Origin: Paenibacillus sp. 32352
GTDB taxonomy: Bacteria > Bacillota > Bacilli > Paenibacillales > NBRC-103111
Assembly (NCBI RefSeq): GCF_002042965.1
Contig: NZ_MZNT01000006.1
Coordinates: 248,001-312,000 of the forward strand
Length of the DNA stretch: 64,000 bases
Reading direction: 5' to 3'
A program made the translations under genes and the position numbers. Under the pieces are notes generated by a model that had not been told where the DNA came from, made no database searches, and saw only the letters and a program-made list of their open reading frames with translations. Shown here piece after piece: positions 45,265-53,702 of the stretch (the first letter of the stretch is position 1; each line of letters begins with the position of its first letter).

Positions 45265-45413
45265 AAAAACCCCCGTCCAAAAGCGGGCATTCGCTAATAG
45301 ACGGAGGTTTCCGTCGCATTCGACAGCTGGCTGGCATTGGTTCTTGCTTTTACAGCGAGTCCTTAGCCCCTTTAGCTTTGCGTCCCGGCCTTTCGACCGG
45401 TTTGCCATTATCG
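45265..45413 (-). ncRNA. Class I cyclic-di-GMP riboswitch with terminator switch
   Basis: Minus strand, aptamer about 45413-45321: GGCAAACC, a CCGGTC-GAAA-GGCCGG hairpin, the hallmark GACGCAAAGC, then GGGGCTAAGG and GCCAGCCAGCTG, closed by CGATA/TGTCG. These are the GEMM-I core features. Downstream, CCTCCGTC (45300-45307) pairs with GACGGGGG (45270-45277) followed by TTTTT, a terminator. An alternative GACGGA-AACC-TCCGTC hairpin (45300-45315) uses the same bases and would prevent it. P1 can also be opened by GTCG-N4-CGAC pairing, so ligand binding is predicted to favour the antiterminator (gene ON); that direction is inference. Confidence 0.9.
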
Positions 45414-45666
45414 TACGATCTCTTTTCAAATATGTAATAGATAGTTACTCAGCCATGGCATAGAGTATGGGGAAAATTTACGTTCAGGCACTTTAGACCC
45501 AACATTTTTATAATAAATGACAAATCTGAACAATTTCTGAACAACTCCGACCAGTCGTGTCGGAATATGTCTACCGGTCGGAAAAATAGCATCCTGTTTC
45601 AGGCTTGATAATAACGTTTACCTGGTACCCGGTTCTAAAATCGAGCTGATCTTCCATTAACGTTTC

Positions 45667-45732
45667 TTTGTCTTTCCATTCAAATGCGGGGCTGGAAATC
45701 TGCAGGTTACAGAGATTACAATGTTCTTATAT
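45667..45732 (+). repeat. Duplicated intergenic sequence, copy 1
   Basis: About 66 nt similar to 47741-47805. The 3' 22 nt (45711-45732) are identical, and the 5' end shares TTTGTCT-N-TCCATTC. It lies 70 bp upstream of the MmyB-type regulator gene and may carry its promoter or operator. Confidence 0.6.
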
Positions 45733-45802
45733 GGTTGTTTATACGGTGATCATGGAGAGAGTAGTGATGTCCCTCTAGGAATGTAAGGAAGGTGGACCCT
45801 AT

Positions 45803-46657
45803 ATGAAAACGAATCGTTCTTCATCCGCATTGGGCGATTTTATCAAATCGCGCAGGGAACGGCTGCAGCCTTCGGAGGCGGGGATACAGCCGCTGCCCGG
45901 ACGAAGACGTACCCCGGGGCTTCGAAGAGAAGAAGTCTCTTATCTTGCCAATATGAGCGTGACTTACTATTCCTGGCTGGAGCAAGGCAGAGAGGTTAAT
46001 CCTTCACCGGAAGTGCTGCTTAGTATCAGCCAAGCGCTGCGGCTTGATGAAGATGAACAGAAGCATCTGTTCGATCTGGCCAATGTAGACCCGGCAAGCG
46101 CCGGTACCCTGCCGAACAGCGGCGGGTCGGATACGGGATTTTTGCAAAAAATTGTCGATCAATTGCATTATCCTTCTTTCATCACGGATGAGGGTACGGA
46201 TGTTATCGTCTGGAATCGGGCAGCAGAACTGATCATAGCCGATTTCGGCAATATGCCGGAAAACGAACGGTATATGCTGAACATTATGTTTTTTAAGCCG
46301 GATTACCGCAACAAACTGGTGAATTGGGAAGGCTTTGCCCGTTACTCCGTAGCAGTTCTGCGGGCAAGCTTCGAACGCTATAAGGACAACCCGTTGTATA
46401 TGGAAAGGCTAGGACGCTTAAGACGGGAAAGTGAGGAGTTTGTGCATTTCTGGGAACTTTATGAAATCAAGCAAAAGCGAGTAACAACCGCTTTATTCCA
46501 TCTTCCCGACGGGCATGAGATGGAGTTCGCGATCCATTCCGCGGCGGCAGTTGATAATGACCCAACCCTGCACTGGTGTTTCTTTGTCCCGGTAACCGGT
46601 TCAGGTACAGAGGAAACCTTATTGCGTATACTGGAGCAGGACAAGCGGCTTTCCTAG
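45803..46657 (+). CDS. XRE-family regulator with MmyB-like ligand-binding domain
   Basis: 284 residues, ATG with AAGGAAGGTGG upstream. N-terminal helix-turn-helix with the family signature LPGRRRTPGLRREEVSYLANMSVTYYSWLEQGREVNPS. The C-terminal MmyB-like PAS-type domain (TDVIVWNRAAELIIADFGNMPENERYMLNIMF...FHLPDGHEMEFAIHSAA) is thought to bind a fatty-acid-like ligand. The SDR gene downstream is the likely target, as is common for this family. Confidence 0.92.
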   Translation: MKTNRSSSALGDFIKSRRERLQPSEAGIQPLPGRRRTPGLRREEVSYLANMSVTYYSWLEQGREVNPSPEVLLSISQALRLDEDEQKHLFDLANVDPASAGTLPNSGGSDTGFLQKIVDQLHYPSFITDEGTDVIVWNRAAELIIADFGNMPENERYMLNIMFFKPDYRNKLVNWEGFARYSVAVLRASFERYKDNPLYMERLGRLRRESEEFVHFWELYEIKQKRVTTALFHLPDGHEMEFAIHSAAAVDNDPTLHWCFFVPVTGSGTEETLLRILEQDKRLS

Positions 46658-46814
46658 AGTCTTTCCTAATTATATCTGGAATGAATCGGCGGGGGCGGAA
46701 TACGGTCCTCGATGTTAGACTGTTACTCCCATTAATAGTATAAACGTGCTGTGGCTGGCTCCCTCCAGTTGTTTGTATGATACAGAGGAATACAACAATT
46801 GGAGGGTGTTTAGC

Positions 46815-47687
46815 ATGCAAACATGGTTCATTACAGGAGCGTCAGGAGGCTTGGCTTCATGCATTACTCGCCGGTTGCTGGAAAGGGGGGACCGCGTAGC
46901 CGCAACGGTACGTAAGCCGGGTGTGCTGGATGATCTGCAGGCACAGTATGGCTCTCAATTATGGCAGGCTCACTTGGATCTGACCAACCCGAAGCAAGTT
47001 GCTGAGGTGGTAGAACGTGCTTATATAGAACTCGGTACGATTGATGTATTTGTCAATAACGCAGCCTATGGATTATACGGTGCGGTGGAGGAAGCAAGTG
47101 ACCGGCAAATCGAGCATCTGTTTATGACGAATGTGCTTGGATCGCTGCGCGCAGCACGTGCAGTCCTGCCTTTTTTCCGCAAACAGGGCCGCGGGCACAT
47201 TGTACAGCTTTCAAGTATGGCGGGTCATTATTCTATTCCGGGTATGGGGCTGTATTGTTCTTCCAAATGGGCAGTTGAAGGAGCCTTCGAAGCGCTCGCC
47301 AAGGAAGCCGCGCCGTTCGGCATTAAAACAACCATCGTGGAGCCCGGCGGAATCCGCACAAATTTCATTACAAGCAACGCTGTATTCGGAGATCGGATGG
47401 AAGCATACCAGGATAAGGAAGCTGGCCAATTGGTTAGCCTGATGAAGGGCGAGCTGCCCGGTATTGATATGAGCATGTTTAATAAAATGGTTGTCGGCGA
47501 CCCGGATAAAATGGCGCAGCAGATTATACACCGTGTCGATCAGGGGGATGGCCCTGTACGTATGGCACTTGGCAGCGATGCCTATGAACAAATCCGAACA
47601 GCCCTGCTGGAAAGACTGGCTGCTTTGGAAGCACAGAAAGAGCTGGCTTATTCCACGGATGCAGATGATGCGCTAAAGCAGGTTTAA
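46815..47687 (+). CDS. Short-chain dehydrogenase/reductase
   Basis: 290 residues from ATG 46815 (TTGGAGGGTG upstream). Classical SDR: FITGASGGLASCITRRLL (NADP-binding), DVFVNNAAYGLYG, and catalytic QLSSMAG...GLYCSSKWAVEG (Ser, Tyr-x3-Lys; here Y-C-S-S-K). C-terminus of the ketoreductase YurA-like type. Located 157 bp after the MmyB-type regulator, probably regulated by it. Confidence 0.92.
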   Translation: MQTWFITGASGGLASCITRRLLERGDRVAATVRKPGVLDDLQAQYGSQLWQAHLDLTNPKQVAEVVERAYIELGTIDVFVNNAAYGLYGAVEEASDRQIEHLFMTNVLGSLRAARAVLPFFRKQGRGHIVQLSSMAGHYSIPGMGLYCSSKWAVEGAFEALAKEAAPFGIKTTIVEPGGIRTNFITSNAVFGDRMEAYQDKEAGQLVSLMKGELPGIDMSMFNKMVVGDPDKMAQQIIHRVDQGDGPVRMALGSDAYEQIRTALLERLAALEAQKELAYSTDADDALKQV

Positions 47688-47740
47688 ATATCAAAGCCAC
47701 TCCAGGAACTGGGGTGGTTTTCCCCATTTCTTCTGTCTTT

Positions 47741-47805
47741 TTTGTCTATCCATTCCATCGGGAGATGGAAACTCACCTGTTGTAGAGATTACAATGTTCT
47801 TATAT
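47741..47805 (+). repeat. Duplicated intergenic sequence, copy 2
   Basis: Second copy of the 45667-45732 sequence; 47784-47805 is identical to 45711-45732. It lies just upstream of a small hypothetical gene. The two copies bracket the regulator-SDR pair. Confidence 0.6.
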
Positions 47806-47831
47806 CAACAATGGGTACGGGGGTTGAACAA

Positions 47832-48260
47832 ATGAAAGAAGCGCTTGATTACTTTCTAAATGAAGACCAAGTCTGCAGCGGAACCGAGGATCCTGATGAG
47901 GGTATTGATTATATATTTATGTTAGATCCGGAAGAATGGGCCATTCTAATGGGCGAGTGGAACCATCGTTCGATTTCTTGGAAAAGCGGGGTTACCTATT
48001 TTGCAGGCTTTCGCAGACTCCCCGTCAATAAAGAGATTTTGATGAAAGCCATTCATGATGAAGCAACCAGCGTTTACGAACAAGGTCTACTTTCTTTACA
48101 TCAGACGTTAACTGAGGAATGGGAAGAAACGGGGAGTACATCAGCTGCACTCTCTGAACAAGAAAAGGGGACCGTGTTGGAAAAGCTAACACATACAAGT
48201 GATAGCTTCAGAGAGTATCCTGAATATAACGAATTAATAAATTTGTTGACTGATAGATAA
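47832..48260 (+). CDS. Hypothetical protein
   Basis: 142 residues from ATG 47832. An upstream in-frame ATG (47811) is possible; neither has a strong ribosome site (GGGGG about 10 nt before 47832). Acidic and Trp-rich (DYIFMLDPEEWAILMGEWNHRSISWKSGVTYFAGFRRLP), soluble, no domain recognised. The decayed coding piece that follows may once have been a partner gene. Confidence 0.6.
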   Translation: MKEALDYFLNEDQVCSGTEDPDEGIDYIFMLDPEEWAILMGEWNHRSISWKSGVTYFAGFRRLPVNKEILMKAIHDEATSVYEQGLLSLHQTLTEEWEETGSTSAALSEQEKGTVLEKLTHTSDSFREYPEYNELINLLTDR

Positions 48261-48319
48261 GAGATTGGGCATCCTTTGTCCGTACCAATGCATTGTGGAA
48301 TAAAAGCCCAATTATATAA

Positions 48320-48574
48320 AGTGTTAACATTGCTTCAAATCTTGAATATGATATGTCGTTCGGTATTCAACACGAAAATAAGTTTGTTTTAAATTTCCTC
48401 TTGCTCAATACTTCCTATCCTGATATTATGGAGGAGCATAATTTTTGGAAAGCGAATATTCAATACATGTAGGATCTTTCCAAGCAGATAATCTTTGACC
48501 ACTTCCTTAGGGAAGTTAAGGCCATACGGACAGCCGGGTCAAATGCCGACTGGCAACTTTCGTTGCCTTATTGA
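48320..48574 (+). pseudogene. Decayed coding fragment with a nonsense codon
   Basis: In one frame this stretch reads ...YDMSFGIQHENKFVLNF... to ...NFWKANIQYM, a TAG at 48470-48472, then DLSKQIIFDHFLREVKAIRTA... to SLPY and a TGA at 48572. Sequence on both sides of the TAG has normal protein character, as if CAG became TAG. There is no good start codon or ribosome site. The family is not recognised. Confidence 0.5.
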
Positions 48575-48816
48575 TTGAGTTAAAAGCTCAAATTTTATAA
48601 GTTGGTTACTTTACAACCGGTGCATACGCACACAACTTGTGAAACGGTCAATAAGAGTGGTAAAAGTAATTATTTGCTATATAGACTCTGATCCTAACAT
48701 GGTATATTTGAATAGTAAGAGCCTTTCCAACCGATGCGTTTTATGGCTGACTGACAAGCGTGATAAGATTTATCATGTCATGCTTACTGGAAATTATCTT
48801 ATTATTCGACTATAAC

Positions 48817-48859
48817 AAGCAAGTGTGATGCGCATGGTGCGTGTTTCGCTTGCTTTTTT
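48817..48859 (+). terminator. Terminator or attenuator ahead of the carboxynorspermidine operon
   Basis: AAGCAAG...CTTGCTT with an inner GCGC/GCGT-type extension, then six T. It ends 67 nt before the start codon at 48927. No intact gene ends within 500 bp upstream, so it may act inside the leader of the polyamine genes. Confidence 0.75.
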
Positions 48860-48926
48860 GTTGCCGTTTTGCAGTAAAAAAAGTTTATACAGTTTATTAA
48901 GTTTAATAAGATGAGGAGATTGACAA

Positions 48927-50165
48927 ATGGGAAAAGCACTAATCATCGGCGCCGGCGGCGTAGCATCTGTAGCAGTTCATAAATGCGTTCAAAACAGCGA
49001 AGTGTTCGAGGAAATCTGCATCGCCAGCCGTACCAAGTCCAAATGCGACGAGCTGAAAGCCAAATTGGACGGCGGCAAAACCAAAATTACAACTGCACAA
49101 GTCGATGCAGACATCGTGGAAGATCTGATCGATCTGATTACCGAATTCAAACCGGATATCGTCATGAACCTGGCTCTTCCTTACCAAGATTTGACGATCA
49201 TGGAGGCCTGCCTGGCTACCAAAACTCACTATATGGATACGGCAAACTATGAGCCGGAAGATACGGCGAAATTCGAATACAAATGGCAATGGGAATACCG
49301 GGAACGCTTCGAAAAAGCAGGAATTACAGCTCTTCTGGGCAGCGGATTCGATCCGGGCGTTACTGGCGTATTCTCCGCTTATGCGCTGAAACACTATTTT
49401 GACGAAATTGAATATATCGACATTCTGGATTGCAACGGCGGGGATCACGGCTATCCTTTCGCAACCAACTTCAATCCGGAAATCAACATCCGTGAAGTGT
49501 CTGCTAACGGACGCTACTGGGAAAACGGGGAATGGATCGAAACGAAGCCGATGGAAATCAAACGCGAGTATAACTTCGCGGAAGTCGGCCAAAAGGATAT
49601 GTATCTGCTGTACCATGAAGAGCTTGAATCCCTTGCGCAAAACATCCCTGGACTGAAACGCATCCGTTTCTTCATGACTTTCGGTCAAAGCTATCTTATG
49701 CACTTAAAGGCACTTGAAAACGTGGGAATGACCTCCATCGAACCGATTGAATACGAAGGCAAAAAAATCATCCCGCTTCAGTTCCTGAAGGCTGTGCTCC
49801 CGGATCCGGCTTCCCTTGGACCTCGTACGGTGGGCAAGACGAACATCGGTTGTATCTTCAAAGGGAAAAAAGACAGCCAAGACAAGACTTACTATGTCTA
49901 CAATGTTTGCGATCATCAAGAGTGCTATAAAGAGGTGGGCTCCCAAGCCATCTCCTATACCACTGGCGTACCTGCCATGATCGGTGCGGCGATGATTCTG
50001 ACCGGCAAATGGAATAAGCCTGGCGTATTCAATGTCGAAGAGTTCGATCCGGATCCATTCATGGAAGAGTTGAACAAATGGGGACTTCCATGGGTAGAAG
50101 ACTTTAATCCGGTGCTTGTTGACGCGTTGCCGGAGGAAACTAAACAGCCGGAGTTCGTTCGTTAA
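48927..50165 (+). CDS. Carboxynorspermidine/carboxyspermidine synthase (saccharopine-dehydrogenase-like)
   Basis: 412 residues, ATG with GAGGAG 8 nt upstream. NAD(P)-binding start MGKALIIGAGGVASVAVHKCVQNS, then NLALPYQDLTIMEACLATKTHYMDTANYEPEDTAKFEYKWQW and GSGFDPGVTGVFSAYALKHYFDEIEYIDI. These match the carboxynorspermidine dehydrogenase branch of the saccharopine dehydrogenase family. It condenses aspartate semialdehyde with a diamine (putrescine or diaminopropane). The partner decarboxylase gene begins 1 bp after its stop. Confidence 0.92.
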   Translation: MGKALIIGAGGVASVAVHKCVQNSEVFEEICIASRTKSKCDELKAKLDGGKTKITTAQVDADIVEDLIDLITEFKPDIVMNLALPYQDLTIMEACLATKTHYMDTANYEPEDTAKFEYKWQWEYRERFEKAGITALLGSGFDPGVTGVFSAYALKHYFDEIEYIDILDCNGGDHGYPFATNFNPEINIREVSANGRYWENGEWIETKPMEIKREYNFAEVGQKDMYLLYHEELESLAQNIPGLKRIRFFMTFGQSYLMHLKALENVGMTSIEPIEYEGKKIIPLQFLKAVLPDPASLGPRTVGKTNIGCIFKGKKDSQDKTYYVYNVCDHQECYKEVGSQAISYTTGVPAMIGAAMILTGKWNKPGVFNVEEFDPDPFMEELNKWGLPWVEDFNPVLVDALPEETKQPEFVR

Positions 50166-50166
50166 T

Positions 50167-51294
50167 ATGCGGTTCGAGGAATTACCTACACCTTGTTTCG
50201 TAGTCGATGAAGCGCTCATTGAAAAAAACCTGAAGATTTTGAACGGCGTCATGCAGCGTACGGGAGCCAAGATTGTGTTGGCGCAAAAAGCTTTTTCCAT
50301 GACTGAGATGTATCCGCTCATCGGAAAATACTTAAGCGGTACGACCGCGAGCGGTTTATTCGAAGCACGGCTGGGCCACGAAGAAATGGGCAAAGAAACT
50401 CATGTCTTTGCCCCTGCCTATCGTGAAGATGAAATCGACGAAATTATATCCATTTGCGATCATATCATCTTCAATTCCTTCTCCCAGTTGGAGAAGTATA
50501 AAGCGAAAGCACTTGCTGCGGGCAGAAAAATAGGCCTTCGCATCAATCCGGAGTGCTCGACGCAAGTGGGACATGAAATCTATGATCCTTGCTCGCCGGG
50601 ATCCCGATTTGGCGTAAAACGGGAGGATTTCCGGCCGGAACAGCTTGAAGGCGTTTCGGGACTGCATTTCCATACCCTTTGCCAACAGAATTCGGACGAT
50701 CTGGAGACCACGCTGAATGCGGTGGAAGACAAATTTGGACCATGGCTGCCGCAAATGGAATGGATTAATTTCGGCGGCGGTCACCATATCACAAGAGAAG
50801 ATTATGATATTCCAAGATTGGAAGCCTGCATTAAGAGAATGCAGGACAAGTATGGTTTGGAGGTCTATCTCGAACCGGGAGAAGCCATCGCACTGAACGC
50901 GGGCTACATGGTCACATCCGTATTGGATATCCATCGAAACGGCATGGAGATTGCGATCGTGGATACGTCGGCTACCTGCCATATGCCTGATGTTCTGGAA
51001 ATGCCTTACCGTCCGCCGCTTATCGGCTCGGGCGAAGCCGGGGAGAAGCCATACACTTATCGTCTTGGCGGGCCGACCTGCCTTACAGGCGATGTCATCG
51101 GAGACTATTCCTTCGATCAGCCTCTGAAGAGCGGCGACCGACTAGTGTTTGAAGATATGGCGATCTACTCCATGGTCAAAACCAATACCTTCAACGGCAT
51201 GCCGCTGCCTGCCATCGCTGTGCAGGAGAAAGACGGCAATTGCCGCATCGTACGCGAGTTCGGCTATCAGGATTTTAAGATGAGACTAGCTTAA
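50167..51294 (+). CDS. nspC: Carboxynorspermidine/carboxyspermidine decarboxylase
   Basis: 375 residues from ATG 50167, starting 1 bp after the synthase stop; GGAG lies 12 nt upstream. PLP-dependent alanine-racemase-fold decarboxylase: LPTPCFVVDEALIEKNLKIL, catalytic KIVLAQKAFSM (Lys), SRFGVKREDF, LHFHTLCQQNSDDLE, WINFGGGHHITREDYD, YLEPGEAI, DTSATCHMPDVLEMPYRP, GGPTCLTGDVIGDY. It removes CO2 to give spermidine or norspermidine. Operon with the synthase, then a strong terminator. Confidence 0.95.
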   Translation: MRFEELPTPCFVVDEALIEKNLKILNGVMQRTGAKIVLAQKAFSMTEMYPLIGKYLSGTTASGLFEARLGHEEMGKETHVFAPAYREDEIDEIISICDHIIFNSFSQLEKYKAKALAAGRKIGLRINPECSTQVGHEIYDPCSPGSRFGVKREDFRPEQLEGVSGLHFHTLCQQNSDDLETTLNAVEDKFGPWLPQMEWINFGGGHHITREDYDIPRLEACIKRMQDKYGLEVYLEPGEAIALNAGYMVTSVLDIHRNGMEIAIVDTSATCHMPDVLEMPYRPPLIGSGEAGEKPYTYRLGGPTCLTGDVIGDYSFDQPLKSGDRLVFEDMAIYSMVKTNTFNGMPLPAIAVQEKDGNCRIVREFGYQDFKMRLA

Positions 51295-51302
51295 TGAAAT
51301 AA

Positions 51303-51338
51303 AAGCCTTAGCCCTGCAATCAGGGTTAGGGCTTTATT
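51303..51338 (+). terminator. Terminator of the carboxynorspermidine operon
   Basis: AAGCCTTAGCCCTG-CAAT-CAGGGTTAGGGCTT, 14-bp stem with one mismatch-type pair, then TATTT. Confidence 0.88.
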
Positions 51339-51347
51339 TGCATTTCG

Positions 51348-51391
51348 GCCGTCACTTTTTGTGCGGTTCCCTGTGCCGTCCGTAACGGCAA
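51348..51391 (+). repeat. 44-nt hairpin element, copy E
   Basis: Gap-free partner of 41021-41064. GCCGT (51348-51352) and also GCCGT (51375-51379) can each pair with ACGGC (51385-51389), giving two alternative folds; AAGTTTTTTT follows directly, so the inner fold looks like a terminator. Confidence 0.5.
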
Positions 51392-51541
51392 GTTTTTTTA
51401 TATCCGTTTTACGCTTTGAGGCGGCCTAGGTCAAAGTCGTATGATGTAATTATTCCTATTGTGTAAGGTATACATACAGTGCCCGGCTTCAACCATTCTA
51501 AAAATTCATAATCAAAACCATTTTCAGAAAGAAGTGAGGAA

Positions 51542-52420
51542 ATGATCGAGATTACTGGTGAACTGGTACGCCGATTAATCGATAGTCAATTTCCAAAATG
51601 GAGGGATCTGGATATAAGGCCCGTGGAAAAAAGCGGCCATGATAACCGCACCTACCGGTTGGGCAGCGAGATGACTGTTCGCCTGCCGAGTCATGAAAGC
51701 TACGCCCCGGCTGTTGAGAAAGAGTTGACTTGGCTTCCTATTTTCAAGCCGCTTCTTTCCTTGCCCATTCCGGTTCCTGTTGCAAAAGGCGAGCCGACGG
51801 ACGAATATCCTCTTCCCTGGTCCATTAACCGGTGGATTGAGGGTGACACCGTCACTCATGACAATATACGCAATCAACACGAATTTGCCGAAGACCTCGC
51901 GAAGTTTTTGAAAGAGTTGGAAGCGATCGACGCGAGCCGCGGCATACCGGCAGGTGTTCAGAACTTTCATCGAGGAGGAAGACTTGCCGTTTATGATCAT
52001 GAAACAAGGTCTGCTATCGAAACTCTTTCTGGCCAATACGATCAAAAGCTGCTTACTGAAATATGGGAGCTTTCTCTTGCGACAAGATACTCATCGACGC
52101 CGCTATGGCTGCATGGTGACGTTGCAGTAGGCAATCTGCTTGTGAGAGAGGGACGGCTGTGCGGCGTCATTGATTTCGGCACTATGGGCGTGGGTGATCC
52201 TTCCAGCGACCTTGTTATGGCCTGGAACTTTTTTGACGACGCAAGCCGCGAGATTTTCTTGAAACTCATGAATTTTGATGAGGACACTATTAACCGCGCA
52301 CGCGGCTGGGCCCTATGGAAAGCACTCATCACTTACGAGCGGAATGAGAGGGGCTCGGAAGCCTCGGTCTGGGGAAAGTATGTAATGGATACCATCGTCC
52401 GGGACTACAACCGGCTATAA
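51542..52420 (+). CDS. Aminoglycoside-phosphotransferase-family kinase
   Basis: 292 residues, ATG with AAGTGAGGAA upstream. APH/choline-kinase fold: N-lobe DIRPVEKSGHDNRTYRLGSEMTVRLPS, then the catalytic loop LWLHGDVAVGNLLVREGRLCGVIDFGTMGVGDPSSDL (H-G-D...N and metal-binding IDFG). It phosphorylates a small-molecule hydroxyl; relatives include antibiotic kinases but most are of unknown substrate, so resistance cannot be claimed. Single gene. Confidence 0.88.
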   Translation: MIEITGELVRRLIDSQFPKWRDLDIRPVEKSGHDNRTYRLGSEMTVRLPSHESYAPAVEKELTWLPIFKPLLSLPIPVPVAKGEPTDEYPLPWSINRWIEGDTVTHDNIRNQHEFAEDLAKFLKELEAIDASRGIPAGVQNFHRGGRLAVYDHETRSAIETLSGQYDQKLLTEIWELSLATRYSSTPLWLHGDVAVGNLLVREGRLCGVIDFGTMGVGDPSSDLVMAWNFFDDASREIFLKLMNFDEDTINRARGWALWKALITYERNERGSEASVWGKYVMDTIVRDYNRL

Positions 52421-52428
52421 GCGTATGA

Positions 52429-52590
52429 ACCTTGGTCGCCTCTTCTGATACGTATGCACACGCCTTTACTGTCGCACTGGAATTTGTTCTTATCTTGTCA
52501 GTTATTTATGCGTTCCTGCTCATCTTCTTAATGAAAGCAGGACAGCGCCAACCAGCGAAAGCTGTCAATGCTTCGGGGCAGAGGGGTTGA
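52429..52590 (+). pseudogene. Orphan C-terminal remnant of an MFS transporter
   Basis: In frame from after a stop at 52426 to TGA 52588: ...AHAFTVALEFVLILSVIYAF..., then LLIFLMKAGQRQ and a polar tail. This reads as the last membrane helix plus tail of a DHA2-type MFS exporter. There is no start codon or ribosome site and the rest of the gene is missing, so it is a deletion remnant. It ends 21 bp from the convergent broken regulator. Confidence 0.6.
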
Positions 52591-52611
52591 TTTGTTATAG
52601 CCGGCGGCTTG

Positions 52612-53495
52612 TTAGCTCCGTAAAGCTTTTAATTCACGCGGCTCCGAATACTGACTTTGATAATTGCTTAACAGCTGCTGCATTTTTTCCACCGTGCCGT
52701 CTGGATGGGGAACATGAATGGAAACCGTCAAGTTGGCATCGTCCGAATACTGAAACGAAACAAGATCAAAATTCAAGGTTCCGAGATTCGGACACTGCAG
52801 TGCCTTTGGAGCATCGATGGCATCGAGAACCTCATGGGAGTCCCAAAATTCGCGAAACTCGCTGCTGGCTTGGCACAGCGCCTCATACTGCCCAGACCAC
52901 CAAGGGTCGTCAAAGTGCCGCGCATACCCGGCATGGAATTTTGCGGTGATCCGCTTCGCATGCTGCTCCCACTCGTCCCCTTTGATGTAGCGAAAACGGG
53001 CAGAAGTAAACGTCATCCAGACAAAATTCCGCTCCCTTTCAGACATTGTCGCAAGATCCCCGTTCAACGCGCAATAGGCTTCATTCCAGGCGATAATGTT
53101 CATACGCCCATCCATGACATTCGCCGGGGACAAGTGTTGGCTATCCAAAAAACGTTGAAGCGCAGGTGTTACCTTGGAGGGCTTCATTGTTTCGTTCAAA
53201 GGGATCTGCTTACGGGGGCAAGATGAAACAGATGCCTGCGTTCCGATTCGTTCAACCGCAGCACTCCAGCTATTCGATCGAGGACCTCGGCGGATGCGTT
53301 AATAGGGCGCCCTTGTTCCAGGCAAGTATACCAATCCAATCCCACATCTGCCAGCATAGCCACCTCGCTGCGGCGAAGTCCGGGGGTCCGTCTGCGTCCG
53401 GTCTCCGGCAATCCTACCTGCTTAGGGGTAATCCTTTCCCGGCGTGTGCGTAAAAACCGGGACAGTTCCCCGTAACGATCCAAGCTGCTCGACAT
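52612..53495 (-). pseudogene. XRE/MmyB-type regulator split by a frameshift
   Basis: Two overlapping frames encode the two halves of one regulator. 53495-53196 gives the helix-turn-helix (RRTPGLRRSEVAMLADVGLDWYTCLEQGRPINAS, ending HLAPVSRSL). 53199-52612 gives the MmyB-like ligand domain (VTPALQRFLDSQHLSPANVMDGRMNIIAWNEAYCALNGD...). They meet next to a run of five C (plus-strand G run 53214-53218), where one base would join them. The overlap TTGA (stop TGA, start TTG) could alternatively allow coupled translation of two pieces. The intact family is about 290 residues, matching the gene at 45803. Confidence 0.8.
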
Positions 53496-53525
53496 GATCT
53501 CCAATCCCCCTATCCATTGATGAAC

Positions 53526-53544
53526 GTAGGATTCCTAATCCTAC
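53526..53544. promoter_or_regulatory. Perfect palindrome upstream of the split MmyB-type regulator
   Basis: GTAGGATT-CCT-AATCCTAC, 8-bp arms, 31 bp upstream of the regulator start (53495). A likely autoregulatory operator. Confidence 0.65.
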
Positions 53545-53618
53545 GATAACCAGATCTCTTCCTGGCTTCGTTAGATTTATATACACTAGTCTATGTTCCC
53601 TTTAGGGAGAAAGCAAGA

Positions 53619-53678
53619 ATGGACGTTGCAGCAGTTACGATTGAGAAGAGCAAACTAACGAAGCAAAGTGAAAAATAA
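53619..53678 (+). CDS. Possible 19-codon ORF
   Basis: ATG after AGGGAGAAAGCAAGA, encoding MDVAAVTIEKSKLTKQSEK and ending 24 nt before the Dabb gene start. Could be a leader peptide or a chance ORF. Confidence 0.25.
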   Translation: MDVAAVTIEKSKLTKQSEK

Positions 53679-53702
53679 TCAGGAACCTTGGAGGAGAAAA
53701 AG

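Noticed and set aside
45480..45500. Possible fourth copy of the three-copy element (TTCAGGCACTTT)
   Set aside because: Only 12 bases match; the GGCT/AGCC pairing ends and the preceding hairpin are missing.
48939..49703. 254-codon minus-strand ORF opposite the carboxynorspermidine synthase
   Set aside because: Shadow of a strongly recognised plus-strand gene; no ribosome site or sensible protein pattern.
51542..52420. Antibiotic resistance claim for the APH-family kinase
   Set aside because: The fold is clear but most family members have other or unknown substrates; nothing nearby supports resistance.
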